Positions 56,199 through 64,000 of a stretch of DNA of 64,000 nucleotides are shown one piece after another. The stretch is from Chrysoporthe austroafricana (Eukaryota; Ascomycota; Sordariomycetes; Diaporthales; Cryphonectriaceae), in NCBI GenBank assembly GCA_001051155.2, contig JYIP02000005.1:1984001-2048000 (forward strand). Reading direction: 5' to 3'. The notes below the pieces were generated by a model, which saw only the letters and a program-made list of their open reading frames with translations, made no database searches and was not told the DNA's origin. The position numbers and the translations under genes are program-made. How positions within the stretch are numbered: position 1 is the stretch's first letter; every line of letters begins with the position of its first letter.

Positions 56199-58419
56199 TC
56201 ATCGCCCCTCTAGGTCACTATCGTGATCGTCGTCCTCCTGCCCGCCCAACATGGCCTGGTTCTCCCAGGCCTCGTGAGAACCACTATCCCCCTGTTGGAC
56301 CCGCATCTCCTCGATCACGCCAGCAAGCCGCTCCGCCTCCAGCTTCCCGCGCTCCGCATCGACAAAGTAGATGAGCGGCGCGGGCAGGCCCACCAGGACA
56401 GCTAGGAACCAGAACGCCGGCCTGATCTCGCCCGTCGCCTCGATGATGCTCGCCACGATGAACGGCCCGAACACGGACGAGCCCTTGTCCGTGATCGCGT
56501 ACAGTGCGTAGAAGGCCGCCTCGGAGCCCGGGGGGATCAGCTCGCCGTAGACGGCACGGCAGTAGCTGCTGAGACCGCCCATCACGAAGCCGTACACGGC
56601 GGCGAGCGGGAACATCTCCCAGGGCTGCTGCAGGCCGCCGACCCCCCAGGCCCTGACGAAGGGCAGGTAGCCGAGGAGGCCGTAGAGCGGGATGAGCTCG
56701 AACAGGCCGATGCAGGCCAGGAGTGTCTGGTGCGGCTTGAGGCTGAATCGCCGTGATATGTAAGACCACGAGAGAGCGCCAGCGATGCCGGTGGTCGTCG
56801 AGATCACGCTGATGAGGCCGAGCGCCCACGACTCCATCTGGAGTTGTGTCTTCGCAAATAGAATCGCGGTCGACGATGACGTGGCGATGGCGTCCGACAG
56901 CAGGAACCAGGCCCCGAGGAAGAGGACGATGTCCACCAGCCGTCGTGCCAACTTCACCGTCTTGTATAGAGACTTCCATGCAAACGCCGTATAAGAGACC
57001 AGCGCGCTGAGCCCCTTGCGGCTCTCTCCTGCTGGGAGGGGCGGCCCAGGCCGTGGCCGAAGCCAAAACGCCGCCGGCACTGTAAAGAGAGCCCACCAAG
57101 CTCCGATGATGAACAGCACAACTCGCAGTGACCATGTGGTACTGTTCATCCGGACCAGGATCAAGATAGCAACGCACTGGACGAAGAGCCCGGCTGCGTA
57201 GCCGATCCCGATGCCCTTGGCGGATATCTCGGTCGACAGCTTGAGCTCCAGTGAAGTCTGGTCTTCGTGCGTCAGCGTCTTGGCCAGCCCGTTGCCGACC
57301 TCATCGCGCAGCAGACCGGTCATGGAGTTGTTGTCCGCAAGAGTCTGCGTCTCCTCAGTGTCCGATCTGTCATCGGGTGTCGCGGGTCCTGAATGCTGCA
57401 GCTGGCCGGCAAACAGCATCCTCGGATGGTGCCTGACGAGCAGCGGTAGGAAGGAGTTCAGCAGCACAAATGAAGCGCCGAAGGCCACGTTCGATATGAT
57501 GGCTAGCAGAGAGCCAAGTATGTAGAGGTTTTTGGAGATGAAGATGTAGAACATCACGCTGGAGCTGCCGATCCAGGCGAAGCTCAGGAGGAGCTTCTTG
57601 CGGTACTGGCCGTGGTCCGCTGCGGAGCTGATACTCACCACGAGCAGCGCCTGCAGCAGCACGCTGATGCTGAACGTGTACATGGCGAAGCTGGCCGTGT
57701 TGATCTCGACGCCGAGGACATGCACCACACACTGCTTCGCATCATCGTTCATCTTGTCATTGCTGGGGCCGCACGCCTTCCCATTCTTGAGTAGGGTGCC
57801 GTTCTCCCTAGCAAGACTCTCAAGAAGGATCGGGATGAACGAGCCTAGACATTGTCAGTGACAGGCTCAACCGGTTCTGGGCCGAGGCGCACAGCTTGAG
57901 GCGCGCGGTCGCCCACGCACATGTATGCGGAATTACATGCGATGATCACATACCGATTGCTGCACTATAGTCAGAAACACCATCCTCATGAGCTCTCGCG
58001 ATTGGGGAGGGGGCACTCACCACAGATGACGTAGGTCTCAGCCGCGAAGGCATACATATACCATCCCCTCAGCTCCCTCGAGCTCGTTGCTGCCACGGGT
58101 CGGTCAGTATCCCCATAGGAAACGGGTCTCCGGCTCGCGGGAGCAGGTGGTTGCACTTACGCCGGGTGTCCTCCCCCGGATACCGCACCGGCGTGGCGGC
58201 GCTGCTGCCTCTGCGTGGTGACATGGTGGAGACGTCGGTGTCATGGGAATCCCTCGAGAGTTCGTCGTCCGCCTCGAAGGCCGAGCCCTGGGACAGAAAG
58301 GACCTCTTGGACGCGTAGGACTGGGTGGACTGGAAGCGCAGCAAGGGCGGCTGCTGTCGCTGTGGATGGGGCTGGGAGCTGGCGCCAGTTGTAGTCTGGG
58401 GGTCGTTGTGTGGAGCCAT
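56199..58419 (-). CDS. ATG22: Atg22-like vacuolar amino-acid exporter (MFS fold)
   Basis: Exons 5' to 3': 58161-58419, 58021-58089, 57954-57959 (6 nt) and 56199-57844, giving 659 residues. A disordered Ser/Gln-rich N-terminus of about 85 residues leads to RGWYMYAFAAETYVIC, then the reconstructed AIGSFIPILLESLAREN, which matches the first membrane helix of Atg22 proteins. Many hydrophobic segments follow, including SNVAFGASFVLLNSFLPLLV and YGFVMGGLSSYCRAVYGELI. The family exports amino acids from the vacuole after autophagic breakdown. Skipping the 6-nt exon also keeps frame but deletes two residues in the conserved helix. Paralogs exist in fungi, so the exact Atg22 paralog is not fixed. Confidence 0.88.
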
Positions 58420-59616
58420 CGCTCGAGCAGAGGCACTGATTGACCGACAGCTGGGCTGACAGATCGCGGGACGGCTATTCTTAGCGTCGTCAGGCCTGGT
58501 AGGGCGCCCTGCGACATAAGCTTAGCGGGACGTACGGCTGGGTCCGGCCTCTCTCATTGCTTTGTCAGTGCTTGTGACCCCTCTGTTTCAGCGGGCCAGG
58601 TGGTGTCTTGGGGAGACCGGCAGTGACCGGTCAGCGGGCCCTCAGGCCGGCAGCCCACACAGCGTCGTTTCAACTCGAGGCCTGAAGCGCGCAGGCCCTC
58701 AGATTGGACACACACACACACACACACGGCAGCATGTCTCTCAGCACCTGCACCGGCGTCGTAGGGTGACGGGAGGGAGGGGCCGCGGAGAGGGCGAGAG
58801 GAAGAGAAGAAGAGAAAAGAAAAGAAAGGAAGAGAGAAAACTCAGCAGGACACACGGTCCCTCCTCGGGCTCATGACGGGGACGCGCAAGGAGCGGTAAG
58901 ACAGGACCCCCTGCCCGTGACCTCGAGATCGGGGGCTCCTCGAGGCTCTCCTGGACGTCCTCCCCACGTGCCTTGTCCCTCCCATCCCATCCAATGAAAC
59001 CCTCGCCGACAGGCTTTGACTATAGTGCCTGGTTACTATACGCGTCCGCAACGTCGCCTCTCTTGGGGCTACTAGTGCGTCATCCCAGACAGGACAGAGT
59101 GCGGTATTACAGATCTAACTTCCTGGCCTCGCCCGCAATTTTCTGTCCATCGTGAGGTTCAAAGAAGAGATCGGCATGGTTGCACAGGCTCTACGCGCGC
59201 TGCCAGAGAGCTTGGGGCTTCGACCGTCCACGCCACTGAGGTCTTCTGGCGTCAGGCGTCGGTTGGTATGACGACACCAGCCCCCAAAGCATACTCAGTC
59301 CAGTCATGACTATCAAGAGGCTGCTTATTACCAGTCTTCCGGATGTCCCACCCCGGAGTTACTACAGCTCTTCGAGCCGAGGCGTGCTCCGATCTCAGGC
59401 GAGTCACGTGCATTATAACGACAAGACTCGATGACAGACTGCACAGGCAGAGTGATGATTTAGAAGCACCCGAGAGATTCACACAGTCCCTAGGGAACCG
59501 GCGCGCCAGCTGCGGAAGAAGAAGGATCTGGATATCATTCGTGGCAAAACAAGACAACTCCCATAACAGCACAGCAACGCTAGCAGGATCGCCGGCTAGC
59601 TCTCCCTCCCCCTCTC
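58420..59616. other. Intergenic: Atg22-like promoter and DUF3602 3' region
   Basis: 1.2 kb with no supported gene. A CA microsatellite (58708-58727) and a purine-rich tract (about 58785-58845) are present. Confidence 0.55.
58708..58727. repeat. (CA)n microsatellite
   Basis: About ten CA units. Confidence 0.9.
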
Positions 59617-60257
59617 TCACTTCTTCAAGATCCCGGTGATCTTCACCTTCAGCTTCTCCGCCAGCCCCTTGGGCCCTTCCGCGCCCGCCGCCTCGGGCTT
59701 CTTGTCCTTGTGGTGGTGCTCGTGGCCCGGGGCGTGGTGCTCGTTCCCAGCCCCGCCGCGGCCCACGTGGTAGTCCTGGTTCTCCGTCGAGGGCCGCATC
59801 GCCTCCTCCGGCACGAGCTCCTTGTCCGCCCTGGGCCCGGCGGCGTTCTTCTCGATGATGTTGGCGGCGCCTGGGGAGTAAGACCGGATTAGTAGCTAGC
59901 GCGCCCCTTCAGGAAAATGCTGCGGCCCGCCAGAAACCCCCCTCCCCCCGGGCCCCTTATCAATCGCGGCTGGGCAATACGCGCGGGACGTGAAGCGATG
60001 GACCCGGAGGGACACCCAGCCACACGATAAGGGCACCCGGAACCCGGTCCTGAATCGCCGGAAGTCTCCGGTGAACAGGACAGGACCATCAGGAGATCTT
60101 ATCTCTCTGGAAGAAAATATCGCGTACCTCCTCGCCCGGTGCTTACGCCCGTGCCCTCATCAGCAGTCCTCACGATCTCGGCATCCGTATACTTCGTATC
60201 GTCCGGCGTGATGTTGCCGGCGCCTCCGCGGCCGTGAGAGACTTCTGGTCCGCTCAT
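59617..60257 (-). CDS. DUF3602 family small protein with GRGGAGN motifs
   Basis: Exons are 60128-60257 and 59617-59870, giving 127 residues. Three copies of the family motif occur: HGRGGAGNI near the start, STGRGGAANI reformed exactly across the intron, and GRGGAGNEHH near residue 94. The splice at GRG-G (donor GTACGC) is favoured over a GTAAGC seen 19 bp earlier because it rebuilds the motif. The C-terminus is Lys-rich (AEKLKVKITGILKK). Yeast Par32 has related GRGGAGN repeats and links TORC1 to ammonium transport, but most members have no known role. Molecular function here is unknown. Confidence 0.83.
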
Positions 60258-61121
60258 CTTGATGTCTCTGGTCCGTGTGACTGCTGTCGCTGTCGCGCTG
60301 TCTGGCTCGCTCTGGTCTTGCCTGGGGGGAAGGACAGAGGCTGCTCTCTTCTCTCGGTTGTGATATGCTTTGCCGAATATTTCAGAGAGACGCAAGGCCG
60401 CACAAATCGTCGAGAGACGAGCAAGAGGTTAGGGAAGGAGAGCCCTTATAAAGACTAGGGCCCAGGCCCAGGTCATGGTTGCATCAGCCTGGCTGGGCAG
60501 TACTAGCAGGCGGCTCAGCTGCGAAGTCGGTCTTAGCAAGACCATCCCAAAACAGGGCATCATTGGCTTTTTAGAATTTGCATGTCACCAGAGACCCCGG
60601 ATCCAGTTCCACGCCTGCTGCAAGGCCCTGGTCCTGAATATCGACCTTTTATTGTCTCCTCTCCGCGAGAGCCTTCAAGGCGCGGTGACGTCACATATGG
60701 TCCCGCAATGATAAGATAAAGCTTCGCCGTCCGCCGGTCCGCGGAGGCAGAGGGCAGAGTGGACGACGGGACACACACCGAAAAAATGATTAAATGGCAC
60801 GGATACAAACGAGGCTGAGCGTATGCAACGCTGCCACAAAAATGGGAGTGGCTTCCTGATCTTCTGGGTCACAGACCTGCACGACGTTGGCAGGTCTCGA
60901 AGGTGTAGTGAGTCCGGAAGCTGAACAGGAGCCGTTTCTTGAATGCCTGGGCTGTGTGGTATACGAAGCCATGGCTGAAACTACAGACTCTGCCTAGGTA
61001 GCCATAGGCAATATCACATCAGGCAGCGAAAGGTTTTGATACCACTCTATTAACATGGCTCGAAAGCTCTGCACACAAGCTTACTCGCAATGCATCGTTT
61101 GTCATCCATCGTCACCCGTCA
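60258..61121. other. Intergenic: DUF3602 promoter and Fun30 3' region
   Basis: 864 bp. A 60-codon ATG frame at 60790-60972 (minus) has no recognisable family and no splice support; not called. Confidence 0.5.
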
Positions 61122-64000
61122 TTACGCGTCGCTCTTTGGAGGGGTAATGTAGCCACCAGTAGCGATCGAACCACCTCCCTCTCCATTCATGATCTGCTCC
61201 GTGACCTTCGCGACAACCTCCTTCGCATCAGACTTCTCAATGTCCTCCTTGTGGCCTGTGATCTTGTTCGCGAGCTCTAGCTTGACCTTGCAGGCCTTGT
61301 AGATCAGCTCGTCGATCGTGCCCTTCGAGAGCAGCCGGATCACCTCGACCTCCTTCTTCTGTCCCAATCGATGGACTCGATTCTCGGCCTGGATGTCTAG
61401 CTGGGGGTTGTCGGACTGATCAAAGATGATGATCTTGTTTGCGCCGGTCAAATTGAGACCCATACCGCCTGCCATTGTCGTGAGAAGGAATACGGGGATC
61501 GTCTCGTCCCCCTGGAACTCATCCACCAGGTCCTGACGATCCGAAACCGATGTCTCGCCGACCAAGAGGCGATAGTCGATTCCCGACTCGCTGAGGCATT
61601 CCTCGAGGATACCGAGGCTCCTTCTGAAGGGTGAAAACACCAGCACACGGTCTCCGTTCTTCTCGAACTCTTTCACAAGCTCGATAAGCTTCTGGAGCTT
61701 GCCACTCTCGAACCACGATCCCTCCGGACAGTCGAAATCTCGCAGGCAATCCATGTCCCGGCACCACAAGTGGAGCTCGAAATCCGAGTACGCCTTCAGC
61801 TCTTCTTCCATGCGTCCCAGGTCGGGTTGGTTCAGCTCGTGCGGAACCTTCTCCATGAGAATCTTTGCCATCTGCTCGCATTTCTTGTCGTCAAAAAACC
61901 GCCTGAACAGCTGAGGGTGTGTGGCGGCCTTTCGTAGCTGAATCCAAGGGTTGTTCTCGTCACTCTTGCGCTTGGTCGTCCTCCTCTGGCCCTTTGATTG
62001 GCGGAAGGCGTTGACAAGGTCATCGTACACTGCCTTTTGACGATCAGGCATGTCGCAATAGATGACCTTGCGAGTCTTGGGGGGCAAGGTTGACACTTCC
62101 TCCTTCTTGCGCACCAGAATGAACGGCTCTAAAATGCTTCGAGCGCGTTGGATGCGGTCGCTCAGAAGCGTAGCACCCTCACTAACCTCCTTCAAGGACG
62201 CCTTCTGCCTGAACAGCTCCTCGATGTGTATGCGGTCGCGCTGGAAGAGATCCGGCGAGAGGAAGTTCAGAAGCGACATCATCTCCATGATGTTGTTCTG
62301 GATGGGGGTGCCCGTGATCAGAACCTTCCAATTTGCATTGATCCGAATGAGGTCTGAGTACGACTTGATGTTCGCATTCTTCAGTCTGTGACCCTCATCA
62401 AAAAAGGCTGTGTTGATGCCGATCTTGTCCATCCAGATAGCATCCTTCGTACGGCTCATCTGCGAGAACGACGTGAGGATGACGTGGCACTTTTCATCCG
62501 AGTCCAAGATCTCACGCGCTAGCTCGTCCCGTACGTCAGGATGACCAGAGTATACGATCACAGAGAGATCCGGAGCAAACTTGTCGAACTCAATCTGCCA
62601 ATTGTCGACCAACGTTGGAGGAACGACAACCAGGTTGGGTCCAGGTCTGTTCTTCAAGAGGCCGGATTTGTGGGCGTCAAGAAGAAGCGCCAGGAAAGAG
62701 ATGACCTGGCAAGTCTTGCCGGTACCCATATCATCTGCCAGAACGCCTCCGAACCCACGAGTGTACAGCTGCCACATCCAGTTCATTCCGTACAGCTGGT
62801 ACGGGAATAGCTTGAGAATGACCGACTCGGGCTCTCGCGGGAAGGGCAGCGCGCCGGCGTCAATAGTGGTGACGGCAGAATCATTGATCTGGCCGAATTT
62901 GTCCATCTTCCAGGCATTGATCTTCGATCGAATGATAGTGCCTTGGGTTTCGCATTGCTCGACGATTCGGTCAATCGCGTTGAGACGCTTGATATGCTGG
63001 TTGAGTTCATAGAACACATCTTCCCCTAGGTGAACTTTCTCCTTTCTCTTGCGAAGTGTCTTGTACTGGTACACGGCTCTGACCTGGACGATATTGTGGA
63101 AGGGCCGCTTGGAGATGAAGAACTTTGCGTTGTCCTTGGAGACCTTTGCGTCGGCGGCAAGCTGATCCACAGTACAGGTCTCTAGGTACTGCACGATCTT
63201 GGCAGCACGCTTCGCTCCGACCCGAGGCTGGTCGGCATCCACCTGCTTAGGAGATCGTGACTTCGTCCGGCCTTCATCTTCCTCGTCAGTCTCCTCAGCC
63301 TCGTCCGACTCAGACTGATAGTTATCTCCGTCGTCCTTAATGCTGGAGATGGATGCGTTGTCATCATCGGAGTCGGAATCAATAAGGTTGATGAGAGGTG
63401 CAGCTGTAGGCTGCGAGGAGTTGGTCGCGTTGGCAGGGTTACGTCCTCGCACAAGGCGTCTGCGCTTCGGCTCAAGGACAAGAGACGGGCTGCGAGATGC
63501 AGAGGAGCGCTTCAGGGGAGACGACGATGATTCGAACGCTTTATCACCCAGCAAAGCCTTAGCGGCAGCGTCCATATCATCCTTCTTCCGCGTAAGCATC
63601 GAGGCGCAGATGTACAAGGAAAACCTTCTGCCTGTCTTCTCGCGAAGCTTCCTGGCCCTCATCTGAGTACGGGCGTCGAAGTTCTTCTCGAAATCGGCTG
63701 CCTGTTGAGCAGCTTTGATGATTCGAGAATCCTTCGGCGGACTTGCGGGTGCCTTGCGCTGGAAAGACGTGCGTATAATGTCGGCACGGGTGGAACGGTC
63801 AGGGCTCGAACTGTCCGAACGAGCACGGTACTTGGGGTTCTGGTGAAGCTCATCACTGGACTCGCTGATGCTCAGCTTGCGCTTGGGGGTGCGGCTGGTG
63901 ATCCTAGTTCCATCTGGCTTGATCTCGACTCTGGTTCCGTCCGGTCTGTCCTCAGTTGCGGTCCCGTCCGGCTTTATGCTCTTGGTGATGATGGCCTGAG
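61122..64000 (-). CDS. FUN30: Fun30/SMARCAD1-like SNF2 chromatin remodeler (5' end outside window)
   Basis: The frame is open from the right edge to TAA at 61122-61124, about 959 residues without an intron. The N-terminal part is charged and disordered, with three PDGT repeats near 63900-63990 and an acidic SDSDDD stretch. The ATPase core has FGGVLADDMGTGKTCQVISF (Walker A), a FFDEGHRLKN box, ITGTPIQNN and the helicase C part with LLTTMAGGMGLNLTGANKII and QAENRVHRLGQ. DEGH in place of DEAH and the ADDMG form are typical of Fun30. The family slides and exchanges nucleosomes in heterochromatin maintenance and DNA end resection. The start codon lies beyond the window; internal ATGs such as 63662 are probably not the start. 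Confidence 0.92.
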   Translation of the reverse strand, partial: QAIITKSIKPDGTATEDRPDGTRVEIKPDGTRITSRTPKRKLSISESSDELHQNPKYRARSDSSSPDRSTRADIIRTSFQRKAPASPPKDSRIIKAAQQAADFEKNFDARTQMRARKLREKTGRRFSLYICASMLTRKKDDMDAAAKALLGDKAFESSSSPLKRSSASRSPSLVLEPKRRRLVRGRNPANATNSSQPTAAPLINLIDSDSDDDNASISSIKDDGDNYQSESDEAEETDEEDEGRTKSRSPKQVDADQPRVGAKRAAKIVQYLETCTVDQLAADAKVSKDNAKFFISKRPFHNIVQVRAVYQYKTLRKRKEKVHLGEDVFYELNQHIKRLNAIDRIVEQCETQGTIIRSKINAWKMDKFGQINDSAVTTIDAGALPFPREPESVILKLFPYQLYGMNWMWQLYTRGFGGVLADDMGTGKTCQVISFLALLLDAHKSGLLKNRPGPNLVVVPPTLVDNWQIEFDKFAPDLSVIVYSGHPDVRDELAREILDSDEKCHVILTSFSQMSRTKDAIWMDKIGINTAFFDEGHRLKNANIKSYSDLIRINANWKVLITGTPIQNNIMEMMSLLNFLSPDLFQRDRIHIEELFRQKASLKEVSEGATLLSDRIQRARSILEPFILVRKKEEVSTLPPKTRKVIYCDMPDRQKAVYDDLVNAFRQSKGQRRTTKRKSDENNPWIQLRKAATHPQLFRRFFDDKKCEQMAKILMEKVPHELNQPDLGRMEEELKAYSDFELHLWCRDMDCLRDFDCPEGSWFESGKLQKLIELVKEFEKNGDRVLVFSPFRRSLGILEECLSESGIDYRLLVGETSVSDRQDLVDEFQGDETIPVFLLTTMAGGMGLNLTGANKIIIFDQSDNPQLDIQAENRVHRLGQKKEVEVIRLLSKGTIDELIYKACKVKLELANKITGHKEDIEKSDAKEVVAKVTEQIMNGEGGGSIATGGYITPPKSDA

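Noticed and set aside
60790..60972. 60-codon ATG frame near the Fun30 3' end
   Set aside because: Too short and without family match; could be a real small gene, but the sequence alone does not support it.
1..64000. tRNA genes
   Set aside because: I scanned for B-box-like GGTTCGA segments (for example near 1405 and 37051) but found no accompanying A-box and foldable acceptor arms. A covariance-model search would be decisive.

Overview
This is a 64 kb window from the nuclear genome of a filamentous ascomycete, most likely a Sordariomycete. The protein-coding genes are GC-rich. Their introns are short (44-129 bp, with one model needing 321 bp), with GTRNGT donors and CTRAC branch points close to the acceptor. 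Several proteins are of fungal type: Zn2Cys6 and C2H2 regulators, an Atg22-like protein, a FYVE-RING protein like Pib1, Nab2, and an Aro8-like aminotransferase. I see no prokaryotic, viral, CRISPR or rRNA features, and no tRNA that I could recognise by eye. Start and stop sites are ATG-based. All exon joins were chosen by eye from splice signals and reading-frame continuity.

Layout. 0-6 kb is a compact housekeeping block: the 3' end of a prohibitin gene, NEDD8/Rub1 (four exons), Elongin-A, THO complex subunit 7 and tubulin cofactor A. 8-20 kb holds a CYP52-type P450, an alpha/beta hydrolase, a nine-exon full-length ABCB transporter and an Aro8-like aminotransferase with a possible mitochondrial presequence. 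21-23 kb holds a FYVE-RING ubiquitin ligase with two candidate SUMO-interacting motifs. 24-25.5 kb is a more AT-rich stretch with a decayed P450 pseudogene of pisatin-demethylase type.

26-36 kb looks like a small accessory metabolic neighbourhood: a cupin, a flavin monooxygenase fused to an acetoacetate-decarboxylase-like domain, a divergently transcribed SDR and an MFS transporter. After a 4.7 kb gene-free stretch comes a large regulator (40.6-44.4 kb) that carries both C2H2 and Zn2Cys6 DNA-binding domains. I infer from co-location and family type only that these genes could form an aromatic-compound modification or catabolic set.

45-64 kb returns to general functions: a secreted GH20 beta-hexosaminidase, a Nab2-type poly(A)-RNA-binding protein, a BAH-PHD chromatin protein resembling Neurospora EPR-1, an Atg22-like vacuolar transporter whose model needs a 6-nt microexon, a DUF3602 (GRGGAGN-motif) small protein, and most of a Fun30/SMARCAD1 SNF2 remodeler that runs off the right edge.

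The strongest leads are the monooxygenase/ADC fusion and its neighbours, the FYVE-RING protein with SIM-like motifs, and the microexons. One short stretch (about 10.06-10.27 kb) is low-quality assembly with homopolymers and an N.
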